Origin: Serripes groenlandicus
Lineage: Eukaryota; Mollusca; Bivalvia; Cardiida; Cardiidae
Direction of reading: 5' to 3'
Assembly: GCA_031761405.1 (NCBI GenBank)
Contig: JASEVX010000003.1
Location: 140,353,762 to 140,417,761 of the forward strand
DNA length: 64,000 nt
Shown here: one piece after another, positions 1-12,700 of the stretch
How positions within the stretch are numbered: the first letter of the stretch is position 1
Layout: the number at the start of each line of letters is the position of its first letter
Translations under genes and position numbers: made by a program
Notes under the pieces: generated by a model
The model's database searches: none
Seen by the model: the letters and a program-made list of their open reading frames with translations, nothing else
Told to the model about the DNA's origin: nothing

Positions 1-194
1 TTTTCGGGAAGTACATTCCTTCGTTTCTTAGGCAATATGTTGCCAGTGCAATTGAAATTCTGAAAAACTGTGGGTTGAAATGGTTGGTCGTTGAGCTTGA
101 AGTATTACATTGTTAAAACACTTTTCTACTTTAGGTATTTTTAAACGTTTACAAAGCATACACCAAATGTACTTATTATGATAAAGGTTAACAA
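1..194 (-). other. 3' untranslated/downstream region of GTPase copy 1
   Basis: Bases 60-120 match the region just after the copy 2 stop codon (about 52985-53035), including a shared GAATTGAAATGGTTG-like stretch, so this is probably 3' UTR. No AATAAA signal is visible before the window edge. Confidence 0.5.
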
Positions 195-706
195 TCAATA
201 TCTGTTTCGCCTAACATCACCAAAGGAGACCAAACATAATAGGCCGACACATACAGCTACAAAAGCTAAAAATATAAGTATACAGGAAACGTTTGATTGA
301 TCTGTCGGAGTTTTTAGTGGGGGAGCTTCGTCCGTGTGTAATGGCGTGGTCAGGGCCTTCAGCAGTTTGAGGGCTTTGTTATCGACGTAAACGTTTTTGT
401 ATCCAATGGAATCATTGAGGCTCGCCCAATTCAATTGACTGTGTGTCGCCGTGCCCGTTTGTATGAAGGCTTCAGTGACCTTTCTACGTACTTCTTTGAA
501 CTCATCAATCGTGATCGTTGGCTCTGTCTCGTTTTCTTTGTTTTCTTCCTCTGGGTCCCTGGGTGACTTTGTTTTGCTGGTACTTGATATATTTTTTATA
601 GAATCATCGTCGAATGAATCGCATGTCACATCGGTGTGATACAGCTTAGCACCTACAGTTTTCACCTTGTCGTACTTCGTTATTAATACAAAGATGTCAG
701 TGTCAT
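195..706 (-). CDS. GTPase copy 1, exon 5 (G4, acidic linker, tail anchor)
   Basis: Acceptor CTCCCTAG|AT starts the terminal exon. The apparent upstream ATG (MFYSL) is intron polypyrimidine sequence. The exon encodes DTDIFVLITKYDK with G4, an acidic low-complexity linker, a well-conserved block (VRRKVTEAFIQTGTATHSQL and onward), then a 23-residue membrane segment and the tail DVRRNRY. Compared with copy 2 it lacks about 21 residues just before the membrane helix. Confidence 0.82.
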
Positions 707-3700
707 CTAGGGAGTAGAACAATGATATATATCAGAATGGAACCCTAATGTGGCTTATATTGACCTTTTCCAACATTCAGAATCATTTCGTCTCCCACCA
801 ATGGGCTAAGTCTATGTGGAAAAGCAGCCAGTTGCTTGGAAAGATTGTTGTGTGGAGTACTGGTGTGCGAAAACCAGGAAACATATGAATAGGGGAACTG
901 GCCGCCGTGATATGACTGAGAAATTGTTAAAAACGGCGTTAAACCCCAATAAATCAATCAATCAATCAGAATCATTTGGATGAATATGCAACAGACGACT
1001 TTTGAAAACAGTGTGACAACACTGTTCAAGTTTATTCACTATTTTTACGCTCATTGATATAACTGTTCAATATTTGAAAGTCGTTTGATACAGATTCGGT
1101 TTATAATTGATATGGTTAATAATAATTGTTTTGACTTAACAATAGTAATTGTGTTGTTAACAGCTACTGTATATACTGTATATTGAATACCACACACATG
1201 CTATTGATTGACATGATACTTCAATGTCTAAAAGACATGTTTAGATTACATGTGTGTACAACGTAAATGCTTATGATATACATAAGAATTCAAAGACACA
1301 AATGTGTCTCCCCCCAAAAGGTCAGCATATAAAGGCGTGACGAAAAGCCGGGTGGCCGGACGGACAACATCGTTGAGTTGATCCTTAAATGGTACTCTTC
1401 TTTGTAAAGAGACACACAATCCAAACGAACAGGTAAGTAATTATATTAAAGAATACCGAAGATCGGTTGCACGTGGCGTTGCTAAATCAATTAATATGTA
1501 TAGCCTTCTCCCGCTTAGACTATTAATACAAGTGTAAAAGACAAAGACAAAAGAGTATGCAAGAAAGAAATGTCCAATACCCGAAATCCAAGAAAATCCA
1601 TGTAAAAATGGGCTTCAGTCATCACCAACAACATACAACGTCTAATTATGATCCAAGTGTGGAAGCTAAACGCAATTTTTAAATATGGATAACTTTAAAA
1701 CATACCAACCAAATACAAAAATATCAAAATGTATCACGCTTAAACCTGTTTGATATGTTGAAGTAATTCAGTAACTAAATGTGTGTGCAAAATTCAAAAT
1801 CATTTAAACAACAATTGTAGAAATCCAATAAAAACATTAACATTCCGGTTTTTTACTCAAACATGAGGGTCAAACTCAGCATCTTTAGCATGCAATGTTA
1901 AGAAGGGCATAATATGCAACTATGATCAACGTTTGAAGGCCTTAGCATAAGTGGTTATTCAGAAAAAAGTAGTAAAAAACCTTAACGTTGAGCTTAACCC
2001 AGTTGAAAATACAAAAAATCGACAATAGAGATGAAACCCTGAAACCCGTTTGTTATATTGAAGTTCGTTATATATCAAATGTGTGTACACAATTTGAAAT
2101 CCTTCTAACGAAAAATGAAGATGTTATGCCCAATTCTCAAAATCCACTAAAGTCAACACAATTCGTTTCTTTAACCCCAAACTGAACACCTTCAGCATGA
2201 GTAAAGGTATAAGATGCAACTATATACAAAGTTTGAAAGCACTAGCACTTATGGAGAAAATCCTCGCGGCAAGACAAAAAACGGAGACAGAGTGAAAACT
2301 TACATTTGTTTGACGAGGTGGATGGATCAACTTCCTGCAACACTTCTCGGACACATTTTATCAGATTGTAGGGGATTGGACTTGTACAAGAACAGGCGAA
2401 GAGTATCATGCTCATTTTGTTGTCGTTTCTGGATGTTCTGTATGTCCTTGGTAAGTATTCCAACCCGTTTTTTTCTTGTAATTGCATCAACACTGCCATG
2501 TTGGTATTCGAAGATATGTGACCTGCACGAATAAAATACAAATGTCTTGTTTAGTTTAGGTTAATTAAAACACATTCTTTTGCCAAACTAGCATGTCAAT
2601 TTTCTAACATATATTTTTATACATTTATGCCTCTTTCAATCTTGCAATAAGCAGTTTATCGTGTAGGCAAATCCTGCATAATAACCTGGGTCAAATTCCA
2701 CCAACATTACTTAGCGCTACGTAATACTTAAATGCTTAAAAGCATATTTCATCATGTTTGTTTCCTTTATATTTTGTAAAACATGAATGGTGGAATGTAT
2801 TTAAGTAAATGATTTAGTTGACATAAGTAGCTACCTTGCTGACTAACAATTCTTTTTAAGAAATTAAATCCTGTGGCATTTTAATTAGGAAAACAAATAT
2901 TATGAAATACACTCTTAAGTATTTAAGTATTACTTAGAGCTAAGTATCGTTGGTCGAATTGGGGCCTGAACTGTTATCACTCCGATAGTTTAAGAACAAC
3001 AAATACACGTCCGATATTTTTCAGAATTCACGTAATCCTGGGACTACTCTTAAGCAATATTCATTTATTATTTCTATCCAACGCGGGAAGCTCCTGATAA
3101 AAGGACTTTGGTAAAATGCTTAGATGTAATTAAGTATCTCTTATTCATAACTTTGAGAAATATCATTCGATCATGCCATGAAAACGTGTTCTGATAGAAT
3201 ATACACAAAACAGAATTACCAAAGATATCAAGAGTCGAAAGTCAGTGACTACCTCCTTATCATGAGCTTGTAGATATTGTCTGGGAGATACATAAACTCA
3301 CAAAAGACAGCATAAATATGTTTGGTGTTTTTGTTTTAATTGCATATCAATACTTTTTAACAATCAAAATACAAATCGAAAAGCATTGATATTTAACATG
3401 GCACATGGAACCTATATTTTCAGTCCTATTTCATGCATGAAATGTATTTCGAACATTTGAAATTGTAGCATTGTACTGCTTATTCACCGTGATCAATTCA
3501 TAGGTTACTTTGATTAAACACAATTCAAAGCGAGTAAGGTGCTGTAATGAGAAGCTAGATCTATGCTTCCACTAGTTCTTTTACACCATGATAAAACACA
3601 ACGTTTGAATCTATCGTCAGTCTGCATTCTACCACAAGAAACTGATCTAACGATGGAATGCTCTACCATACAGCAGTTCAGACACAGATTGCATTACATC

Positions 3701-6700
3701 CAGAAACTGTTTCTTCTTGTTTTATTACACGACGCACCAGCGCCGTGCATATACATTTGGTTTTACATATTTGACATCGAGAAGGACGTGACCTATTGTT
3801 CCCGTAGTGTTCTATCATTGTTCCCACGAAAGTGAACCTGTATTTTCGCTAATCAATTTTTAGCAAGGGACTCTTTAGAGCCAATTGCTATAGTAGCTAA
3901 TTTCGGCATGGAATTACTTCACATCTGTCTTTCTACATCAGCTCTCCGTTTCTGAACACCATCTCGACTTCATATAGATGTATTGGTGGTTGCAGATCGT
4001 ACATAATGTCAATGAAAGTGGATGATTTGTGGAATATTTTGTTAAAAATGAAATGACTGTTGCCAGCTTATTTCCATGTTGGTCATCTTGTACCGCCAAT
4101 AGTTCCTGTCTAAAAATCAAAATGCGGTAACTTGTTGAGATATGAAGCCGAAAATTGATTTGATTCGACATCACTAACCCAAAAGGAATAACTCGAAAGA
4201 AATGTTATGTTAAAACATATGAATTACATGATTAATAACTAAAATGTATTTCTACGCTTTCAACATACTTGATCGCGCGTAAAGTTCATTGGTAATTCCT
4301 AAATATTGTAAATCGAATGGAGTTAAGGCAACTTTTCGATTCCGACTCAAAAACAAATTAAGATAAATGCGTCCCAATGATAACATATATACTCAAACAT
4401 TCAAATTATTTAAATGATAATAAAATAAACAGTTGACAAAATATAACATATATACGATAAATGTGCAAGTGAGCCTAGGCGTCGTAATTTCCAAAAATCC
4501 TTTCGAATAAAATGTATTATCAGCGGAAACGTTAATCTGGAATCTAAGTACTAGAGTATTTCATTTTAGATTCCTAGGTAAATACATCAAATTCTCAACC
4601 AAAATTAACCTGAACAACCCCAGCAGACGGAATAAGATAGTCAAGTCCCAGTTATAAAACAAATTATTTAAATAACATTTGTTTTTTATCAAAATAAAAC
4701 GTTTCAATACTAAATATTTCACTAACTCGTGTATTAGTTTATAATTATGTTATAAATGATATTCATTGAAGTGGCCGCATAACGTAGCGGTTGGCATGTT
4801 GAGCCGTGAAACGCGAGACTTGAGTTCGATTCCCGTTTCGGGCAGATAATTCTTTTTGTAAGAAAAATATAATATTTTTTGTCTTATAAATTGCCGATAT
4901 CAGTGGTGCAATTGTCATTTAACACCGCTATAAACTCTTTCAAAATGTTGGGATTTAAAATGAATTCAAAAGCAAATCATTTAAAAATATTCACCTATGC
5001 GTTGTGAAACACTAAGAAATGATTAAATCGTGTGTATGATGTTTTACGTCGCTTTTAACAATATTTCAGTCATTGCACGCTGAAGAAAATGTAGATAGCA
5101 CAGGATTTTATTTCTGCTTTGAAAGTAAAATTGGACTCTCAATATAATTATCATTGTTAGGTTATTGTGATTTTGATATGAAATGTATATGTGTTAATTG
5201 CATTAAAAAAAGACAAGGCTAAACATCCATTGTAAACCAGGAGGTGTGTTAAGCAGAAACTATCCAGATAGCAGATGCGCATGTGTATGCCAACTTTTAG
5301 TATATCGATAGACCATCATACTGTGTTTACAGTGTTTTGCTTTACTCCTTTATCATTTAATATATGGATATAATGTGCTAACTAACAAATTGCTAGTGTA
5401 AAGTGTTCAAGTTAGACTTTTGGGATCGGTAAATCCATGTCCAAATGTTATCTGCAGTTAGCCCCTTGCTGTGAGCACTTTCAGTGCTTTGATTTAATAT
5501 ATAAAATTGTATAGTGTCTTGGTGTGGTGACAAGACAAGATTGCCCTGATAGCTCAGTTGGTTAGAGACCCACATCGGGTGGACATTTCCCCCCTCTAAT
5601 GTTACTTTAATGGTGTCAGAAATAAACTGCAATGCTCATGAGCAGTGCTGTTGGGAATTGCTGAAGTTTAGGAGGGGAGGAGTGTAGTGTCTGGATGTGG
5701 TGGCAAGACATGTTTGCCCTGTTAGAGCGCTAGGCCAGTGTTATAGGGGTCATCGGTTCGATCCCCACATCAGGCGGGCATTTCCCTTCTATTATGTTAC
5801 TTTAACTGCTAAATAAAGTGCATTAGCTTTTTTTATTTTGCATTTAAAATTGCTGGTCGCCCGATTTTGGTCGTAGTCATGTAAAACAGATGCTGTCAGG
5901 TGGAAATGTAATTTTGCCATATAATTGTTATCACCATGGTGGTTGATATTTTTATGATAAAGAATGATTACTTTGATTATTATGAATTCAATTTAATTGC
6001 TTATTATGAGCTGAATCTATGTTGCTAGAATTTTGTTTCGATGCCGTGATCGCGCCATTTAACAGAGATGACGTTATATATTTTGACCTTGCAGGACTAA
6101 GATACGCTTCAACGTCGTGTGCCTTTGAGTAGATTCTTAAATTAAAGTAAAACGGTTAAGACTAAATCACATCGTAAAGTGTTCTTTAATCTTTGACAAA
6201 TGTCAATCTTTTTTCAGAGGTAACCTTTTCTATTGTAGTTATAATAGACAAGAGGGCCATGATGGCCCTGGATAGCTCACCTGAATGATGCAATGTGATT
6301 TGTAATGGTTACCACAATAACGTTTTACCAACCAACCTTAAAGTAATCTTGTAGAGGGTCACCAAAGGATTAACTTTCTTTCATACAAAAATTATTTGGA
6401 AATTGGCCTTATACTTTTGGAGAAGAAGATTTTAAGATATTTCACTATTTTTCCATAAATCAACATGGCTTAAAGGAATCCGATACAGGGTCAGCTATGA
6501 ACAATTTGAAAATCAGCCTACCGGTTTGGGAAGAGAACTCTTTTTAGGTTGTTTTCTTTTCGTTTCCATGTGAACCATAATTATGCATGGATTAAAAACA
6601 AATGAAGGGATTTTGGTGAGGACATTGAGAGAATGCTTTCTGTGAAGCTTCATCCGAATTGGCCAACCGGTTACAGAGTAGAATGTGTTGACGGACGACG

Positions 6701-9700
6701 CACGCCACGCACGCCTGACGAAGGGCGATCACAATAACTCATATGGAGCACTTCGTGCTCAGGTGAGCTAAAAACACACTACTAGATCTAGTGAAAAAAG
6801 TGTATCCTCCCTCAGAGCAATTCCTTTGTAAATAAGACTTTTTAACAATGGTATCAAAGATCTGAATTCTCCTCCTTATAATATTAAATCAGTAAAAAGA
6901 AATATTGCAACGCACCTTTCTTAAAAGCATAAAACACGTTCTTTCTTAGGCTGTGTACAATGTTCTACCTATTTAAATATATTGCTTTCTGTACATCAAA
7001 TTTGTATCATTGGTCTTCAGACTGTAAGTTTCGTAAGGGGTTGTTATGATAACCTTTTCCAAAAACGATTATTTCCACCGACTTATTAAAATCACAAATT
7101 GTCTTGAATGTGGTATTCTGTATTTAAACTTTGAATGTTTTCATCTGCAATTCCATCATCAGAACCAATCATTTTAAAATCCAACACAAATCTGAATTTT
7201 CAAAAGACGGCGGTTGGTATACATGTCGACCTATTGTGTGTATTAAAACGAGAGTCAATCTGTAACATTTACACATGTCAAGTAAAACTAATGTCACAAT
7301 AACATTAAATAAATAATAAACAGCAACAAATATGGGATAAAGCATAATCAGAACTCTTTTGTTCTCGTAGGTCGAATGGACATAACGTAATTCGGCTTAT
7401 TCCTGCGCGCGCAAATGGATACAAGTTGGCATTTGTGCAAAGTGTAGGACCATATCAGCCTCTGCATGTGCTCAGTTTTATCAAAATCTGTACAACTCAC
7501 TAGAAACTTTAACCCCTTACTCACATACGACAAAACTGCAGACGACTTTGAAAGCATCTGGGCAAAACTATGGAAAATCTCGCGAAATGAAAGTTTCATA
7601 ACTGACAAGTATTAAAGTCATTTTTGAAAAAGGGCTGATTGCTCATTATAAGCAATTTCTCCTTTTATCACAATGTTTTCAAACATCTCTTGCAGCAGTG
7701 GCATCCGAATGCATATATATGTGGGAAGGGGTTAAACAGACTTGTGGCGTTTACGATACGTACCCGTTAATCTAATCGATCAGATTCGAAGGAAGACTGT
7801 TAGAAGCGTCTTGAAATGCTCTCTGATTACTAGACGAACTGCGATCTAGGTCTAAACTGGTCGCAAATATTCGGTGTTTCATTTCTGTCTCACATCTTAT
7901 TAATTTAGGTTATATGATCGCAGACTGATTAAAAAGTTTGTTTCAGGAACTTACTTTTTTGCGTTTAGAGAAAATAAATGTATGATGCGCTCTGGAAATT
8001 AACCAACATTCCGTTCTTATATCACGAAATACATCCTGAGAGACTGTATACTTTTATGTATTACGCACTTGAATATTGTTAAAAGAGTTAAAATCTAGGA
8101 AAACCAAGAATTGCAAGCGGTGCAGATCCAGATAAATGTTCACAGGTTGCTCTAGGTCATCATTGTTTGTCCGAACGTCACAGAAAGTTCCAAGAAATTG
8201 TCAATACGAATCACCCTTTATTAATGCCCAGGCAGGTAGATCATGTGTATTACTTGCCATAAAAACACCGATATTTTCCGGATTGTTGTTCCGAAGCATG
8301 ACTTATATACATGAAAAGATATGTAAAAGAAAATCATAAATGACACGTGTTTGCAAACATGTTTAGTAACCCAAGAACCATAGATAAGTGTACATTATCT
8401 GTGATATAACTGGAATTCTATTTAAAACCCACGATGCGCCAAAAATGAAACAAAAACAAACAGCCTTACCTCCTTTCAATAAACGCAGTATTTCTTTAGT
8501 AGCCTCGTCATTCTTATCTTTCATACCGGCAGCGTCAAATATATCCGGTAGTTGGTCCCGAACAGTCCACATTAATTCATTGTGTGTCAGTTCGTTCGAT
8601 CTCCCATGGGTACGTCGGTTGGCTTGTTCTCTTTGTTGTTGGTCCTCTCTCTCGAAGTCCGTATCCTTTGTCCCACAACTCTTATAGCTAATACAAGTAG
8701 AGGATAAGTGTTTGTTTTGAAATCAGAACGAGATACATTTTAAGAGTGAATAGTGAACTATATCACTTGGATAACTCTTTGTTTGAAACAATGAGTTTAT
8801 CATGATATAAACCCGTTATGTTTCATTAATCCCCGTAAACATGTGTTAAACTACATATGACCATTATATGCGCAACTCTACATGTTAACTAACTTAAGAG
8901 CATTGACGACAACTGTATATCAAGATTAACCGACTAATCATCATAGCTAGATCTGGCTGACGCTAATTCGAAAAAGAAAGTTTAAAAAAACTTCTAATAT
9001 ACAAAAACAATTTAGAACGAAATTTGCACAGGAATGAAAATTAGTATCTTTTTTGGCATGGATATAAAGGCCTAAAAAACAGTACCCATTTCAAACAAGA
9101 AACACGTGTGCAGACAGTTAATAGTTCCCCACCGGACACACAACACTATAATTAAAACCAGTCCTTCACTTCGCTGCATTGTATAGGCTCATATAGATAT
9201 GATGACTGCTTAATTATGGTGTATGACACAACCTCTCCCAAAGACCAAATTGAGTTCTATATGTGTTACAGTGCAGGAGATAAAGCCAATAAAGTAATAT
9301 ATTAAAAGGGGTAAACTGTCAAGGTTATCGTATTCTTATTTTGATTCGTGAAAACACATTTCAAAGATGAAGATGTGCAGCAAATAATGATTAAAATATA
9401 TGTTTCAAATTGAAGAATTGATTTGTTTGTTTGTTTGTTTGGAGTTTAACGCCGCTTTCAACAGCTTTGGCCATATCACGGCGGTCAGTGCACCTACCAT
9501 GTTTTCCTGGCTTTCCCACACCAGTACTTACACAACATCCTTTCGAAGCCACTGACTACTTTCTCACATAGATCAGAGTTGAGAGGCAATGGAAAACATC
9601 GCCCGAAAGAATGTCGCCGCAACCGGGTATCGAACCCGTGACCTCCAGATCACGAGTCAGATACGCTACCAATTTGAAGAATTGAAGTGCGTCCTTTAAA

Positions 9701-12700
9701 TTGGGCAAAGGTTAGGGTCATAGCTGTTTTTTTTTCGTTTTGAAACTCCAGATGCAATATCTGGGAGATATGGCCCGTCATTCTTGGTGAGATAACATGG
9801 CAGATATAGCTCTGACAAGTTTTTTCTTTAAACTGGGTAAGAGTTTACGGTCACAGTAGCCCCTTTTTGGTACGCGATACACCGTCTTGCCAAGACGCTG
9901 TCACAGATTTGATAACTCCATGTGCCGTAGAAAAGGAGGTATGCCCAGCAAAGATAACGGTTAGGCGGACAGGCGGATGGACGAGGTGCAAACCTAAAGT
10001 CATTAAGAGGACTAATAAGGAAATAACATATTACAACAATCATTAAGGCAAAGGTTACGAATTATCAGGGGTTTTTAACATCACACCTTATTGTATTATG
10101 TCATCGAATATAGAATCGCTTAACAAGTCATGGAAAGCTTCACGTTTTATTTTTCGGCGATAGCTGTTTAACCTCAGTTGTGACCTAGATATTAAAAACA
10201 AATGATGTAGATTGTAGACCAATCAAATGTTATATTTAATGAATAAAGGTAGAAGAAATAAAGGAAATGAAACGTTTTGATTGGTTCATAGTTAAGTTGG
10301 CGATCCTACGAGAGGCAGTAATAAGATGAAGTTTTAAAATGAAATGTTCTGCATAGTAACTTTTAATTGTTTTCCTTAAGAAATAAATTTCAGTGACAAA
10401 AATCAGTGAAAACGTATGAAATATTATATTTAAGAACAAAATATTAATTATTTCTGAGTTTTATAAGTTTTCAGTTATTTATCGTCAATTACAACTCATA
10501 CACCTCTTGGGAGCCTCGCATACGTTGGCGTATGGCGTATTTTCGGCCTTGATAATCTATTCATAGAACCTGAAGCTGGATGGAGATGGACGAATGCGCA
10601 AATTTTATAATTCATGGGAAATTACTGATTGTTTTGATTAGTATCGCCGTTTATCTTTTTAAAAACTATTTCTTGTTTAATACAAATTTATTATTATATT
10701 TGTATTCGTTTTTCAGATTTCACATAGAAAGACATAAACTAAATGTTAATGGCTCGAAAATAATACGGTTGCAATTGTTTAAAAACAGTAAGTTATGATA
10801 CAGTTGAAAAGAAATTCCTGTTTTCAATGTTTTAAGGTTGTGTTTCATTTACCTCGTATTTCAGTTTAGTTCATGCTATTTTCGAACATTAACTCGTCCC
10901 TGATTAGACTTGCAGCAAACGTAAATGTTGAAGTACCATTACAATATCAGCACGTCATTTTATCTTTGGAGTAGTAGCTCCACATTACTGAAAGTTCGTT
11001 TCAAGTTCAAAGAGATGTCTTGAGTTGTGTAGATTTCATTAAATGTTAAGTCATGTTTTTTCTAAAATAGTAAAATATATGCACTGTTTCTACTCTAGAC
11101 CTGGTCGACAGCAGGCTGGGAATACATCACTTTGCTTGAGTTCTTATCCAATACCGACTATGAACGATCGTAACATTATATTGATGCAAGTTGAAAACTT
11201 CCGAAAATGCTCAAAGACTTAATATTACACCCTAAAAATATGAAATATAGGTGATTTAAGATGTTTATTTGGCTTGAAACAAAATTAAACAAGAAATATG
11301 TGAGCTACTGCTCACTAGTGATACCCCCGCTCATGTTTTGAAAGACATATGTGATGGTGGGGTAAAGGGCCATAACTCCGTGAAAATCATCCAACCGGAA
11401 CGCAAACACGATATGCGCATCTAAACTTGGTGGTGATCCTTCCTATGAAGTTTCATAAAATTCCAAAAAGCGGTTGCAGAGAAATAGCCCGGAAATGAAT
11501 TTAGTCATACATAGCCTGATGGTGGAGTAAAGGGCCATAACTCCGTGAAAAATAATCCAACCGGAGCGCAAACATGATATGCGCATCTACACTTGGTGGT
11601 GATCCTTCCTATGAAGTTTCATCAAATTCCAAAAAGCGGTTGCAGAGAAATAGCCCGGAAATGAATTTAGTCATACATAGGGGTAAAGGGCCATAACTCC
11701 GTGAAAAATAATCCAACCGGAACGCAAACACGATATGCGCATCTACACTTGGTGGTGATCCTTCCTATGAAGTTTCATCAAATTCCAAAAAGCGGTTGCA
11801 GAGAAATAGCCCGGAAATGAATTTAGTCATACATAGGGGTAAAGGGCCATAACTCCGTGAAAAATAATCCAACCGGAACGCAAACACGATATGCGCATCT
11901 ACACTTGGTGGTGATCCTTCCTATGAAGTTTCATAAAATTCCAAAAAGCGGTTGCAGAGAAATAGCCCGGAAACGAAAGTGTTACGGACGGATGGACGGA
12001 CGGACGGACGGAAGGACGGAAGGACGGACATGGGTAAAACAGTATACCCCCCCTTTCCTTCGGAACCGGGGGTATAAAAAGAACAAACTCTGATCAAATA
12101 AATCAACAGAAATAATAAAATTGGTTCTTTCGCACCCAATAAATTTCGTACTTGACATTTTTTAAATTTGTAATTGGGGTTCACAACAGGCATTTTGCTT
12201 GCGCCATGCATATATTTTGTACATCAATGACCGAGGGTGCTCATCTTGATATTTTATATTTATTTTGTTTGCATTTTGTCACTTTTTAAAGCGGATTAAG
12301 AACGAATAATTATGACTCTCCATGGGTATGTAGACCACTGTGTATATTTGATGAAAAGTTAAAAAACAACAACACATATATATACAACACTTTAAATGTT
12401 AATTAACTGTTAAGCTGTTAAAGTTTTTAAATAGGGATCTACTTTTTAAACAATAACTGTAATTACTATGTTAATAAGCAAAGCCATGGTCGTGTGAAAG
12501 CAAGAACAACAAGCATTTTCAGTGAAAAGATATCCCCCGCCAACGATGGCTTGTTTGTAATTGATGGCTTGTTTGTGCATGAAGGTCTTTATGTTTAATG
12601 TGCAATTGACCTTTAAATTTCAACTTCTTCGCACAAGATCAAGGGGAAAGAATAAAGTTATGACACTGGTTTATCCCATTCCGCGGCAAATTATAAAATA

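Larger units (their letters stand above)
2523..8469 (-). other. Intron 3 of GTPase copy 1
   Basis: About 5.9 kb, AT-rich. It contains tRNA-like SINE heads (4773-4850, 5540-5800) and a bivalve repeat (6248-6775). Sequence at 7625-7690 carries the GCAATTTCTCC hairpin motif found elsewhere. The stretches 2550-4770 and 6780-8460 show no gene I can support. Confidence 0.5.

Noticed and set aside
9605..9672. tRNA gene
   Set aside because: A and B boxes are present, but the sequence continues into a SINE body and is bounded by a target duplication. The stems are imperfect.
10236..10798. AT-rich ORFs with Phe/Leu-rich peptides
   Set aside because: Composition-driven open frames in intron 2, with no splice sites or homology I can recognise.
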